Below are positions 53,658 to 63,152 of a stretch of 64,000 nucleotides of DNA, piece by piece. Location of the stretch: contig CANFLM010000002.1 of NCBI GenBank assembly GCA_947447895.1, positions 21,961-85,960 of the forward strand, in the 5' to 3' direction. Each line of letters opens with the position of its first letter. Position 1 is the first letter of the stretch. The DNA is from Hyphomicrobiales bacterium (GTDB lineage: Bacteria; Pseudomonadota; Alphaproteobacteria; Rhizobiales; Beijerinckiaceae). Under the pieces are notes generated by a model. It ran no database searches. It saw only the letters and a program-made list of their open reading frames with translations, and was not told the origin of the DNA. Made by a program: the position numbers and the translations under genes.

Positions 53658-54410
53658 ATGACCCCCGATGTTGTCGATCTGCGCAATTTCTATGCGAGCC
53701 CGCTTGGCCAGGCTGCCTGCCGTTCGCTGACCAGGGCGATCGGAGCGCGCTGGAGCAAGCTGACCGGACTGCATGTCATGGGTCTCGGCTATGGCGTGCC
53801 CTATCTCGACAGTTTTTTAGGCAAGGCCGAACGGGTGATTGCCGCCATGCCGGAAAAGCAGGGTGTTATCCATTGGCCGCCGCACAGCCCGTCTGCCACG
53901 GTTCTGGTGGTCAATACCCTGCTGCCGTTTGCCGATCAGAGCCTTGACCGTGTCCTGCTGGTCCATGCCGTCGAGACCGAGGAAAGCCCCGCCGATTTGC
54001 TGGACGAGGTGTGGCGGGTGTTGTCACCCGGCGGCAGTGTGCTGGTGGTGGTGCCCAACCGGCGCGGCTTGTGGGCGCGGATGGACACCACGCCTTTCGG
54101 TCAGGGGCAGCCTTATTCGCGCTCGCAAATGACAGCTTTGTTGCGCCATGCGATGTTTTCGCCGATCCACTGGTCCGAGGAGCTGTTCATGCCGCCGATC
54201 CCCAGCGCGATGCTGCTGCGGGCTGCCCCCGCTTTGGAGCGAATCGGAGCGGCCCTGTCCCTGCCCTTTGCCGGCGTGCACGTGATCGAGGCGACCAAAT
54301 TGCTCTATCGGCCTGTTGCGGTCCGAAAAGTGGCGCGACAGCGGTCTTTGTCGCCCTTTTTGGTGCCTGCAGGCGCGCAAGCGGGGTTTCGGCGGCGTCC
54401 TTTGGCTTGA
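53658..54410 (+). CDS. Class I SAM-dependent methyltransferase
   Basis: A 250-residue methyltransferase of the type-11 family. Motif I is the variant VMGLGYGVPYLDSFL, followed by DRVLLVHAVE and the post-motif LLDEVWRVLSPGGSVLVVVP. The C-terminal 60 residues are a family-specific extension. The substrate is unknown. The divergent arrangement with gloB suggests shared regulation. Confidence 0.87.
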   Translation: MTPDVVDLRNFYASPLGQAACRSLTRAIGARWSKLTGLHVMGLGYGVPYLDSFLGKAERVIAAMPEKQGVIHWPPHSPSATVLVVNTLLPFADQSLDRVLLVHAVETEESPADLLDEVWRVLSPGGSVLVVVPNRRGLWARMDTTPFGQGQPYSRSQMTALLRHAMFSPIHWSEELFMPPIPSAMLLRAAPALERIGAALSLPFAGVHVIEATKLLYRPVAVRKVARQRSLSPFLVPAGAQAGFRRRPLA

Positions 54411-54535
54411 CGAAATCCCCTCAAACCGTCACTACCATGACGGACAGGCCGATGCCCGCAAGGGTGACGGATCAAAATCATTGTGTGATCCCCGACAAAC
54501 CCGTTTGTTTGTCCCAGCTCCGGATGCCCTGATCG

Positions 54536-55489
54536 ATGCGCAGTTACCTCGATTTTGAAAAGCCCGTTGCCGAATTGGAGGCCAAAGCCGACGAGTTGCA
54601 GGCGAGCGCCGATAAAAACGATTCCAAGGCCATGCGCGATGAAGCGCAGAAATTGACGCAACGCGCTTCTGCGACCCTCAAGGATATTTATGGCCAGCTG
54701 ACCCCGTGGCAGAAAACGCTGGTGGCCCGGCATCCGATGCGGCCTCATTTCAAGGACTACATCGTCGGCCTGATAGACGAGTTCACGCCCTTGGCAGGGG
54801 ATCGGGCGTTTTCCGAGGACCAGGCCATTGTCGGCGGGTTCGGCCGTTTCCGCGGCCGGTCGGTCTGCGTGATCGGGCAGGAAAAAGGCCATGATACCGA
54901 AAGCCGCCTGCGCCATAATTTCGGCATGGCGATGCCTGAAGGCTATCGCAAGGCGGTGCGCCTGATGGAAATGGCCGACCGTTTCGGCCTCCCCGTCATC
55001 AGTTTCATCGATACCGCCGGGGCGTTCCCCGGGATCGAAGCGGAAGAACGCGGTCAGGCCGAAGCCATTGCCCGTTCAACCGATGCCTGTCTGGGGTTGG
55101 GTGTGGCCAATGTCGCGCTGGTGATCGGAGAGGGCGGATCGGGCGGCGCGGTGGCGATTGCCAGCTGCAACAGCGTTTTAATGATGGAACACGCCATCTA
55201 TACCGTGGCTTCGCCGGAGGCGTCGGCCTCGATCCTGTGGCGCGACTCCGGCCGCGCGCAGGATGCTGCTACCAACATGAAAATCACTGCACAGGATTTG
55301 CTGCGCTTCGGCATTATTGACGGTATCGTCCGCGAGCCTGTCGGTGGGGCTCATCGTGAGCCCGACGCGGCCATTATTGCCGCAGGCAAGGCGGTCGATG
55401 CGGCCCTGGCGCAATGGCGGGGCCTGAGTCCTGACGATATCCGCCGCCGCCGCGCCGACAAATTTCTGGCGATTGGCCGCAAATTCTGA
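54536..55489 (+). CDS. accA: Acetyl-CoA carboxylase carboxyltransferase alpha subunit
   Basis: A 317-residue subunit that, with AccD, transfers CO2 from biotin to acetyl-CoA for fatty-acid synthesis. The N-terminal helix SYLDFEKPVAELEAK, TPWQKTLVARHPMRPH, GQEKGHD and DTAGAFPGIEAEERGQ are diagnostic. Length is normal. It stands 125 bases after the methyltransferase gene. Confidence 0.97.
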   Translation: MRSYLDFEKPVAELEAKADELQASADKNDSKAMRDEAQKLTQRASATLKDIYGQLTPWQKTLVARHPMRPHFKDYIVGLIDEFTPLAGDRAFSEDQAIVGGFGRFRGRSVCVIGQEKGHDTESRLRHNFGMAMPEGYRKAVRLMEMADRFGLPVISFIDTAGAFPGIEAEERGQAEAIARSTDACLGLGVANVALVIGEGGSGGAVAIASCNSVLMMEHAIYTVASPEASASILWRDSGRAQDAATNMKITAQDLLRFGIIDGIVREPVGGAHREPDAAIIAAGKAVDAALAQWRGLSPDDIRRRRADKFLAIGRKF

Positions 55490-55682
55490 CCATTCCTGCC
55501 GCAAGTGGGTGGAAAAACCGGCCTTGGCAGGCGGGTTTCGCCATGGCTGCCGGTCATGCGGGGCGTGACAAAAGCCCTGATTGGTAATAAAGAAGTAACA
55601 GTGATGGGCTACTTGCTGAGGGATGATCTGCCTGCAAGCCTCTGAACGGGTTGCGGGCCGGCGTCCAAAAAAGGTTGCTGTG

Positions 55683-57155
55683 ATGTCCAAACTTGCCCTG
55701 CGTTTCTTCGGTCTTGCTGCCCTCGCGCTGAGCCTTGCAGGCTGCAATGTCGAGACCTCGACGCGCTCGCCCGCAAGGGCCACTGCGCCGGTGCCGCAGG
55801 CGACTTTGGCACTGATGTCCGAGAAAAACACCGACCGGAACGCCCCGATCCTGATCCGCGCCTATAAAAAGGAAGCGGAAATCGAGGTATGGAAGCGCGA
55901 CCGCAAGGGCGATTATGTCCTGCTCAAATCCTATCCGGTCTGCCGCTGGTCCGGCCAGTTGGGTCCCAAGCGCAAGGAAGGCGACCGTCAGGTGCCCGAG
56001 GGCTTCTACAGCGTGACGGCAGGCCAATTGAACCCGAATTCGGCCTATTGGCTGGCTTTCAATGTCGGCTATCCCAATCCGATGGAACGGGCCATGGGCC
56101 GTTCGGGCGGCGATATTATGGTTCATGGCATCTGCTCGTCGCGCGGTTGCTTTGCGATGACCGACGCACAAATCGAAGAGATCTATGCGGTGATGCGCGA
56201 AGCCTTCAATGCGGGGCAGAAAAGCGTCCAGTTCCAGTCCTACCCGTTCAAGATGACGGCAGAAAATCTGGCAAAATTCCGTCATGATCCCAATATGCCC
56301 TTCTGGAAAAATCTGAAGGAAGGTTCGGATCATTTCGAGGTCACCAAGCGCGAGCCGAAGCTGAATTATTGCAACCAGCGTTATGTGTTCAATGCCGAAG
56401 GCGATGCGCGTTTCGACCCCACGGGGGCCTGTCCGACCATCACCGTTGATCCGGCCATCGCCGAAGCTGTTCGCGACAAGCAGCGCAATGACGATGTGCA
56501 GGTAGCCCGTCTGGTGGAAAAGGGCACACAGGCCATCAAGATGACCTATGCCGATGGTGGCCAGCATGCCAGCTTCCGCAATACGGCCTATGCCATGGCC
56601 GGGAATGATGCCACCGGCACGGCTTTGGCCTCGCCAAGCCAGATGGCCCAACTCGGCGATGTGAGCCGTCCTGATGCCCTGGATCAGGTGCATGAAATTC
56701 CCGTTGACGAGCGCGGTCAGGCCACGGGTGCTCCGCGCCGTGTCCAGCAGGGATCCGGCTCCGGTCCGTCGATTTTTGCGGCTGTGGCACCCGTTACAGA
56801 GCCTGTGACAACGGCGGCAGTGGCCAAAAAAGCTGGAGAGGTTGACAAGCCTGTTGCTGAAAAACCTGTTGTCGTTGCAACTGCCAAACCCTCGACCATC
56901 GCTCCCGCATCCGAGGACAAAGCGTCCGGCTTGAGCGGTGGCGGTCTGTTCAGCACCAGCCTCAATGATCTGACCGGCTTGTTCAAGCCCAGCCCGGCCA
57001 AGTCGGTAGAGCCGCAAGCCAGCGGGTTCTATGACAAGCTGATCAATGTCATGAAGCCCGATAGCGGCCTGTCCGACAGCAAGCCCGATCTGCCTGCCAA
57101 GGTGCCGCTGCCGCCGCGCCGTCAGGCTTTGGCCGGTTCGACCACCGTTCAGTAA
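55683..57155 (+). CDS. L,D-transpeptidase (YkuD) lipoprotein with long C-terminal extension
   Basis: A 490-residue lipoprotein (LSLAGC lipobox at about residue 20). The YkuD domain (about 45-200) contains RKEGDRQVPEGFY and the catalytic HGICSSRGCFAM with active-site Cys. YkuD enzymes form 3-3 peptidoglycan crosslinks or attach proteins to peptidoglycan. The remaining 280 residues are mostly low-complexity Ala/Pro/Lys/Val-rich with one shorter structured block (about 210-290), which is long for this family. Predicted site: periplasm, inner face of the outer membrane. Confidence 0.9.
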   Translation: MSKLALRFFGLAALALSLAGCNVETSTRSPARATAPVPQATLALMSEKNTDRNAPILIRAYKKEAEIEVWKRDRKGDYVLLKSYPVCRWSGQLGPKRKEGDRQVPEGFYSVTAGQLNPNSAYWLAFNVGYPNPMERAMGRSGGDIMVHGICSSRGCFAMTDAQIEEIYAVMREAFNAGQKSVQFQSYPFKMTAENLAKFRHDPNMPFWKNLKEGSDHFEVTKREPKLNYCNQRYVFNAEGDARFDPTGACPTITVDPAIAEAVRDKQRNDDVQVARLVEKGTQAIKMTYADGGQHASFRNTAYAMAGNDATGTALASPSQMAQLGDVSRPDALDQVHEIPVDERGQATGAPRRVQQGSGSGPSIFAAVAPVTEPVTTAAVAKKAGEVDKPVAEKPVVVATAKPSTIAPASEDKASGLSGGGLFSTSLNDLTGLFKPSPAKSVEPQASGFYDKLINVMKPDSGLSDSKPDLPAKVPLPPRRQALAGSTTVQ

Positions 57156-57221
57156 CAGCCAGGGCTTCCAGCCGTAGCCCTTTGTGCCGATCCCTTCCCT
57201 TCCATTGCAGCGAGCCCCGAC

Positions 57222-58298
57222 ATGTCATCCAATCGCCGTTATCGTATTGCCGTGATCGCCGGAGACGGCATCGGGAAAGAAACCGTGCCGGAGGGTCTGC
57301 GCACGCTCGAAGCCGCGGCCAAGCGGTTCGGTTTCACGCTGGAACTGACCCATTGCGATTTCTCCTCCTACGACTATTACGCCAAGCACGGCCGCATGAT
57401 GCCGGAGGACTGGAAAGAGCGCGTTGGCAAGCATGATGCTATTTTCTTCGGAGCGGTCGGCTGGCCCGAGAAAATTCCCGATCATGTCTCCTTATGGGGC
57501 TCCTTGATCCTGTTCCGGCGCGAATTCGACCAATATGTGAATTTGCGGCCGGTCAAACTGATGCCCGGCGTGCCCTGTCCGCTGGCAGGCCGCGAGCCCG
57601 GCGATATCGACTTCTATGTGGTGCGCGAGAACACCGAAGGCGAATATTCATCGGTGGGCGGGCGCATGTTCCCGGGGACCGAGCGTGAATTTGTGACCCA
57701 GCAATCGGTCTTTACCCGCATCGGCACCGACCGGATTCTGAAATTCGCCTTCGATCTGGCGATGAAACGCCCGAAAAAGCATGTGACCTCGGCCACCAAA
57801 TCCAACGGCATTTCGATCACCATGCCCTATTGGGACGAGCGCTTTGCCGAAATGCAGAAGCATTATCCCGAGATCCGTTGTGACCAGTACCATATCGATA
57901 TTCTGACCGCGCATTTCGTCCGCCATCCCGATATGTTCGACGTCGTGGTCGCCTCCAATCTGTTCGGCGATATTCTCTCCGATCTGGGTCCGGCCTGCAC
58001 GGGTACCATTGCGGTGGCTCCGTCCGGCAATATCAATCCCGAAGGATTGTTCCCTTCCCTGTTCGAGCCCGTGCACGGCTCCGCGCCCGATATCGCCGGA
58101 CAGGGGATCGCCAATCCGGTTGGCCAGATCTGGTCGGCGGCCATGATGCTCGACCATCTGGGTGAGCATGAAGCAGCCCGCGCCATTGAACAGGCGATCG
58201 AAACCGTGTTGAAAGAGCCCAAATTGCGGACCGGTGATCTTAAGGGACCCGCCAGTACAGAACTGTGCGGCAAAGCCATTGCGGATGTCTTGTCCTGA
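57222..58298 (+). CDS. Tartrate dehydrogenase/decarboxylase-like isocitrate/isopropylmalate-family enzyme
   Basis: A 358-residue beta-decarboxylating dehydrogenase. GDGIGKETVPEGLRTLE, the substrate arginines in LILFRREFDQYVNLRPVKL, VRENTEGEYSSVGG, the metal aspartates in SNLFGDILSDLG and EPVHGSAPDIAGQGIANP define the family. Features such as FDQYVNLRPV and the DYYAKHGRMMP region fit tartrate dehydrogenase rather than LeuB. It would act on tartrate or D-malate with NAD and Mn or Mg. It is a single gene between the L,D-transpeptidase gene and an unknown gene. Confidence 0.88.
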   Translation: MSSNRRYRIAVIAGDGIGKETVPEGLRTLEAAAKRFGFTLELTHCDFSSYDYYAKHGRMMPEDWKERVGKHDAIFFGAVGWPEKIPDHVSLWGSLILFRREFDQYVNLRPVKLMPGVPCPLAGREPGDIDFYVVRENTEGEYSSVGGRMFPGTEREFVTQQSVFTRIGTDRILKFAFDLAMKRPKKHVTSATKSNGISITMPYWDERFAEMQKHYPEIRCDQYHIDILTAHFVRHPDMFDVVVASNLFGDILSDLGPACTGTIAVAPSGNINPEGLFPSLFEPVHGSAPDIAGQGIANPVGQIWSAAMMLDHLGEHEAARAIEQAIETVLKEPKLRTGDLKGPASTELCGKAIADVLS

Positions 58299-58416
58299 CG
58301 GGAAGATTGTCTTCAATGCCCAAAATTTGATCTGTGGATAGAACAATAAATTCGATTGATATCTGTTTATCCATTCGTGGCTTGCGAATCATCTTTCGGC
58401 TGTTCATGGTTCGGCC

Positions 58417-58857
58417 ATGCAGCAATCCCGATCCACCGCCGTTCAACATGCCACAGCACCTGTACAGCAGGGCGATGACTGCTTTGCATGGATTGATACT
58501 CTGGTGTGCGATTTCGTCTATTGGTATCTCAACCAATTCGAGAGCGAGCGGGTCAGCCAGCCAAAGCCCATTGCCCGCCAATTCGGAATGGCGTGGAAGA
58601 TGCGGTTTGTCCAGGCCCAAAGCATTGACGGCGGCATTGAGCATGTGACGGCACTGGTGGCGTGTCCCTTGCCCGTTGAAGCCCTGCAATCCATCAATGC
58701 GATGGTGGCGCAGGAATTGAAGCTGTTCTTCCTGAGCCGGACCCACGAACCGATGCCGATGCGGCTGTCACAGGCCAAATTTGTCGATCTTCAAAGCTCG
58801 ATCATCGACCGCAATCTGGTTTTTTGTGCCGACCTGCCGCTTGATCCGGCCGTTTAA
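58417..58857 (+). CDS. Hypothetical protein, 146 residues
   Basis: I do not recognise this protein. It is soluble with no signal peptide. It is aromatic-rich near residue 25-45 (CFAWIDTLVCDFVYWYLNQF) and has a hydrophobic C-terminus ending LPLDPAV. The ATG has no convincing ribosome-binding site. It converges on the lipoprotein gene with eight bases between stops. Coding potential is supported mainly by alphaproteobacterial codon usage in one clean frame. Confidence 0.6.
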   Translation: MQQSRSTAVQHATAPVQQGDDCFAWIDTLVCDFVYWYLNQFESERVSQPKPIARQFGMAWKMRFVQAQSIDGGIEHVTALVACPLPVEALQSINAMVAQELKLFFLSRTHEPMPMRLSQAKFVDLQSSIIDRNLVFCADLPLDPAV

Positions 58858-58865
58858 GGCTGTTG

Positions 58866-59381
58866 TTACTGGCGGGCAGCTTCCGCGGCTGACAAGCGCT
58901 TCTGGACCTCGTCCCAGCTGATATAGCGATTGTCCCAATTTCTGTAGATTTCGATCACGGTGGACCAGTAGCTGTGGTCGGCCTTGGTTTTGACCTGTCC
59001 CATACGCGTTGCCTCGCGATAGCGCAATTTCGCAGCCCTTTCATAGGTCACCTGCCCTTCGGCCAGATAGCGATCGATCTGCTGGTTGCTGATGGCGGGC
59101 TGTTCTGGCGGTGGCGGTGGTGCGGGTGCCGGAGTTGCCGGAGCCTCTTCGGCCGCAGTTGGGGCCGGAGTGGCTTCAGAGTGAGCCGTAGCCTCGCGCG
59201 CGGGAGGAGTGGTCGCTTTTTTGGCCGGTTTGGATGCGATCGGATCACCCTGTGCGGGGCTTGAATCGGCTTTGTGTGCCAAGGCCTGTTCGTCCCCTGT
59301 CGATTGGCAGCCAGCGAATCCGAGGCCTGCCATGACCAATCCACAACAGGAAAGTTTGATCAAATTACGAACCTTGGACAT
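58866..59381 (-). CDS. Probable lipoprotein with Pro/Ala-rich linker
   Basis: A 171-residue protein of unknown function. The lipobox is GLGFAGC at about residue 25. A long Ala/Pro/Glu-rich linker follows (about 30-95). The C-terminal helical domain (about 97-171) contains YLAEGQVTYERAAKLRYREA and a Trp/Tyr-rich block (YWSTVIEIYRNWDNRYISW). ATG 59381 is preceded by GGAA; ATG 59393 is an alternative. It should lie in the outer membrane facing the periplasm. Confidence 0.72.
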   Translation of the reverse strand: MSKVRNLIKLSCCGLVMAGLGFAGCQSTGDEQALAHKADSSPAQGDPIASKPAKKATTPPAREATAHSEATPAPTAAEEAPATPAPAPPPPPEQPAISNQQIDRYLAEGQVTYERAAKLRYREATRMGQVKTKADHSYWSTVIEIYRNWDNRYISWDEVQKRLSAAEAARQ

Positions 59382-59511
59382 TGATGTTTCCATTCGCTGA
59401 ACCGATAGAAATGAAATGTCATTATAGCAGGTAAGTAATTCTGGCCTAATGCATAAATCCACTCATAAAACGGAACTTGTCTTTGTTCTACGAATTGGAA
59501 AGAGTAATTTT

Positions 59512-59595
59512 ATGCAAAAATTTTGTAATAATTGCGAATGTTGGAAAAATATTGATATTAATGCTGCTTGCGCAGGGAATGAATTTAACATATGA
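59512..59595 (+). CDS. Candidate 27-residue cysteine-rich peptide
   Basis: A short open frame with a good ribosome-binding site (GGAAAGAG, seven bases before ATG) in an AT-rich stretch. The product begins MQKFCNNCECWKN and has a fourth cysteine in NAACAGNE, so CxxCxC plus Cys could bind a metal. It lies 56 bases upstream of the winged-helix gene on the same strand. Such frames occur by chance in AT-rich DNA, so it is a hypothesis only. Confidence 0.3.
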   Translation: MQKFCNNCECWKNIDINAACAGNEFNI

Positions 59596-59651
59596 ATTTT
59601 ATTGAAATTTAATGTCTATAGTTGTTCAAGTTTAGGTTGGTGCAGTGTAAA

Positions 59652-59972
59652 ATGAATAAAGACTTAGCCACTATTCTGGAAAAAATAAACAATCTTGAAA
59701 TGCGCTACGGTCTGTCGCGGATTGACCAGCAACAGAGATCTATATTTAACTACATAGTCCAATGTGCTGCCAAAGGTAAACCGGCAACCCCCCAAGATGT
59801 CCTCAATTGCAAATTCACATCTAGATCGAGCACATACCGTCATTTGACGGCATTAACAGATATGGATGTTATCTATCAAAAATGGGACGGTTGTTATTGC
59901 ACCTATAGTCCTGCAGTCCATCTTGAAAAATTTATCAAGGATATCTTGTCACTTGGCCAATCTAACTCTTGA
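59652..59972 (+). CDS. Winged-helix DNA-binding protein, AT-rich and probably acquired
   Basis: A 106-residue protein that reads as a single winged helix-turn-helix domain. RIDQQQRSIFNYIVQCAAKG gives a first helix, then the recognition-helix pattern SRSSTYRHLTALTDM and the wing VIYQKWDGCYC. The gene and its upstream region are markedly AT-rich compared with all neighbours, a sign of transfer or relaxed composition. No ligand-binding domain is present. A bidirectional hairpin terminator separates it from secA. It could regulate the adjacent small frame or itself. Confidence 0.7.
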   Translation: MNKDLATILEKINNLEMRYGLSRIDQQQRSIFNYIVQCAAKGKPATPQDVLNCKFTSRSSTYRHLTALTDMDVIYQKWDGCYCTYSPAVHLEKFIKDILSLGQSNS

Positions 59973-60021
59973 AATTTTTCTGATTGATCAAATATCAATA
60001 AACTTAAAAATTTAAATAACA

Positions 60022-60049
60022 AAAAGCTGCTCCCTAAGGAGCAGCTTTT
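60022..60049. terminator. Bidirectional terminator between the winged-helix gene and secA
   Basis: Perfect 12-base inverted repeat AAAAGCTGCTCC / GGAGCAGCTTTT with a CTAA loop. It carries A and T tracts at both bases of the stem, so it can stop transcription from both convergent genes. Confidence 0.9.
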
Positions 60050-60082
60050 ATTGATTTAGTTCTGTGAATTCACACAGATCAT

Positions 60083-62854
60083 TTAGAGAATACCGTGGCA
60101 GTGCTTGTACTTCTTGCCGGATCCGCACGGGCAAACCTCGTTGCGGCCGACGCGACCCCATGTGTCCGGATCGGCGGGATTGCGATCCTGCGGGGCCGTG
60201 GCGGGCATGGCGAAGGCCATATTGGCGAAGTCCTCTTCGTCCTCGCCAGTCTGCGGATTGGTATGATGGGCCTGCATTGGCGGTAATTCGGGTTCGGGGG
60301 GTGCAAAGGTGACCTCGACCCGCATCAGCTGGCCCGTCACATTCTCGCGCAGATGGCCGATCAAACCGTCAAACAGTTCGAAGGCTTCCGCCTTGTATTC
60401 GTTGAGCGGATCACGTTGGGCATAACCGCGCCAACCGATCACCTGCCGCAGATGGTCGAGGGTGACAAGATGCTCGCGCCAGAGATGGTCGAGCATTTGC
60501 AGCAGAATCTGCTTCTCGACATAGGTGGTCAATTCAGGCGTGTTGCGGTTGGCGCGTTCCAGATAGGCGGCATCGGCTGCCGCACGGATGCGGTCGCGCA
60601 GCTCCTCCTCCGCAATGCCTTCTTCCGCAGCCCAAGCGGCGACCGGCAATTCAAGATTGAGGGTGCGGATCACGTCCTGACCCAAACCTTCGATATCCCA
60701 TTGTTCCGGATAGGCGCCTTCGGGAATATGGCGGACCACCAGATCGTCAATAACGCCGTGGCGCATATCCTCGATGGTCGCGGAGACGGAGGCATCGGCC
60801 ATGAATTCGCGCCGCTGCTCGAACACTACCTTGCGCTGGTCGTTCATGACATCATCATATTTGAGGATGTTCTTGCGGATGTCGAAATTGCGCATTTCGA
60901 CCTTTTGCTGGGCCTTTTCAATCGCCTTGTTGATCCAGGGATGGATAATTGCCTCGTCCTCCTGCAGGCCGAGTTTCTGCAGCATGCCGTCCATGCGGTC
61001 GGATCCGAAAATCCGCATCAGATCGTCTTGCAACGACAGGAAGAATTTGGAACGGCCGGGATCACCCTGACGGCCCGAGCGGCCGCGCAGCTGGTTGTCG
61101 ATTCGGCGGCTTTCATGCCGCTCCGTACCGATCACATAAAGACCGCCCGCGGCCAGGGCTTTTTCCTTGAAGGCGGCCACCTGGGCGCGGATTGCCTGTT
61201 CTTTGGCCTGTTTGGCCTCACCCTCTTCCATCCCGGCCAGTTCGGCCGCGATGCGCATATCAGCATTGCCGCCCAGCTGGATATCGGTGCCGCGGCCAGC
61301 CATGTTGGTGGCGATGGTGACAGCCCCCGGCACGCCTGCCTGCGCCACGATAAAGGCTTCCTGCTCGTGGAAACGGGCATTGAGAACGGCAAACTGTTTG
61401 CCAGCTACCCCATCGGTGGCCGCCTTGAACAGGGGATCGAGGGCATTGGGCTTGCCGAAATCGATCATCTGGAAACCGGCCTCGAGCAGGGCATCGGCCA
61501 GCATTTCCGATTTTTCGATCGAGGTCGTGCCGACCAGAACGGGCTGTCCAAGACTGGAGGCCTGTTCGACCTCGCGGATGATCGCGCGGAATTTCTCGGC
61601 CTGCGAGCGGTAGACCTCGTCATCCTCGTCCTTGCGCGACACCGGAAGATTGGTGGGAATTTCGACCACTTCAAGCTTGTAGATGTCGAGAAACTCGTCG
61701 GCCTCGGTGGCGGCGGTGCCGGTCATGCCGCCGAGCTTTTTATAGAGGCGGAAATAGTTCTGGAAGGTGATGGAGGCCAGCGTCTGGTTTTCGGGCTGGA
61801 CCTGGACATGTTCCTTGGCTTCGAGTGCCTGGTGCAACCCTTCCGAATAGCGGCGGCCCTGCATCATGCGGCCGGTAAATTCGTCGATGATCACGACTTC
61901 GTTGTCACGCACGATGTAGTCCTTGTCGCGCTGGAACAGCGTATGGGCGCGCAAGGCCTGATTAACGTGATGGACCAGCGTGGCATTGGCGGCATCATAG
62001 AGAGTGCCGTCTTTCATCAATCCGGCTTCCAGCAGCAATTCCTCGATATGCTCGTTGCCCGTGTCGGTCAGCGAGACCGAGCGCTGCTTTTCATCCAGAT
62101 CGAAATCGGTCGGCTTCAACCGTGGGATCAGGACATTGATGGTATTATAGAGTTCTGAACGGTCATCCAGTGGCCCGGAAATGATCAGCGGGGTGCGGGC
62201 TTCATCGACCAGGATCGAATCCACTTCGTCGACGATGGCATAATGGTGGCCGCGCTGGGTCATCTGCGACAACTCATATTTCATGTTGTCGCGGAGATAA
62301 TCGAAGCCGAATTCATTGTTGGTGCCATAGGTGATGTCGGCGGCATAGGCGATGCGCCGTTCCTCGTCCGACAGACCGTGCAGGATCGCCCCGACCTCGA
62401 GCCCGAGAAAACGGTAGACGCGTCCCATCCATTCCGAATCGCGGCGGGCGAGATAGTCGTTGACGGTCACCACATGGACACCGTGGCCGGCCAGCGCATT
62501 GAGATAGGTGGGCAAGGTGCCAACCAGCGTTTTGCCTTCCCCCGTGCGCATTTCGGCAATCGCACCCTCATGCAGCACCATGCCGCCGATCAGCTGCACA
62601 TCGAAATGGCGCTGGCCGAGCACTCTGCGGGCCGCTTCGCGCACCGTGGCAAAAGCGGGAACCAGAATGTAGTTCAGGGTTTTACCGGCGGCCAATTCAT
62701 CGCGGAACATCTGGGTCCGGGCGCGCAAGGCCTCGTCGTCAAGGGCACGGATCTCTGACTCCAGCGCATTGATGGCTGCCACTTTGGGGGCATAGGTTTT
62801 CAGACGACGGTCATTGGCTGACCCGAAAATCTTCTTGGCAAGAGCCCCGAACAT
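60083..62854 (-). CDS. secA: Preprotein translocase ATPase SecA
   Basis: A 923-residue motor that pushes unfolded proteins through SecYEG. Walker A is [12 protein letters not shown], the DEAD-like motif is [15 protein letters not shown], and the second nucleotide-binding fold has [16 protein letters not shown]. The C-terminal zinc motif is [19 protein letters not shown] 62854 is preceded by AAAGGGAA and is the family start; an upstream ATG at 62896 is unlikely. It is divergent from the parvulin gene, a common alphaproteobacterial pairing. Confidence 0.98.
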   Translation of the reverse strand: MFGALAKKIFGSANDRRLKTYAPKVAAINALESEIRALDDEALRARTQMFRDELAAGKTLNYILVPAFATVREAARRVLGQRHFDVQLIGGMVLHEGAIAEMRTGEGKTLVGTLPTYLNALAGHGVHVVTVNDYLARRDSEWMGRVYRFLGLEVGAILHGLSDEERRIAYAADITYGTNNEFGFDYLRDNMKYELSQMTQRGHHYAIVDEVDSILVDEARTPLIISGPLDDRSELYNTINVLIPRLKPTDFDLDEKQRSVSLTDTGNEHIEELLLEAGLMKDGTLYDAANATLVHHVNQALRAHTLFQRDKDYIVRDNEVVIIDEFTGRMMQGRRYSEGLHQALEAKEHVQVQPENQTLASITFQNYFRLYKKLGGMTGTAATEADEFLDIYKLEVVEIPTNLPVSRKDEDDEVYRSQAEKFRAIIREVEQASSLGQPVLVGTTSIEKSEMLADALLEAGFQMIDFGKPNALDPLFKAATDGVAGKQFAVLNARFHEQEAFIVAQAGVPGAVTIATNMAGRGTDIQLGGNADMRIAAELAGMEEGEAKQAKEQAIRAQVAAFKEKALAAGGLYVIGTERHESRRIDNQLRGRSGRQGDPGRSKFFLSLQDDLMRIFGSDRMDGMLQKLGLQEDEAIIHPWINKAIEKAQQKVEMRNFDIRKNILKYDDVMNDQRKVVFEQRREFMADASVSATIEDMRHGVIDDLVVRHIPEGAYPEQWDIEGLGQDVIRTLNLELPVAAWAAEEGIAEEELRDRIRAAADAAYLERANRNTPELTTYVEKQILLQMLDHLWREHLVTLDHLRQVIGWRGYAQRDPLNEYKAEAFELFDGLIGHLRENVTGQLMRVEVTFAPPEPELPPMQAHHTNPQTGEDEEDFANMAFAMPATAPQDRNPADPDTWGRVGRNEVCPCGSGKKYKHCHGIL

Positions 62855-62934
62855 CGCATTCCCTTTGTCACTGTGTCCTGGAACGTCATAAAGCAAAAAA
62901 GACTTTATGGCCGATCAGGAGGCCGATTCAGCAA

Positions 62935-62953
62935 AAGCCGCATCATGCGGCTT
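62935..62953. other. Short perfect hairpin in the secA-parvulin intergenic region
   Basis: AAGCCGCA / TGCGGCTT, an eight-base inverted repeat with a three-base loop, lies about 80 bases upstream of secA and 200 bases upstream of the parvulin gene. It may be an operator or leader hairpin; there is no T tract on either side for a terminator. The rest of the 298-base interval shows no further gene and should hold both promoters. Confidence 0.3.
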
Positions 62954-63152
62954 ATATCTCTTCTATGGTCAAGATGCCACGCATCCGGCCGTTGAAAAGA
63001 CAGGCTTGTTGCACATTTCTACCTCAACATAAGGACTCGAATCGGAAATTTCAAAATTTTATCCCATTCACCCTTGTGCTTAGGCAGACATTGCGTCACT
63101 TCTGCGGCCAGAAATGATTTTCCAGCTGATTTGATTCCGGAGGTTTCGTCTG

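Noticed and set aside
59984..59998. TTGAT CAAAT ATCAA after the winged-helix gene
   Set aside because: It resembles an FNR box but the half sites are five bases apart, not four, and it lies in AT-rich DNA downstream of a gene.
60353..62158. Long open frame on the plus strand opposite secA
   Set aside because: It is antisense to a certain secA gene. Its product is a rich mix of Gly, Gln and His with no domain, typical of the mirror frame of GC-rich coding DNA.
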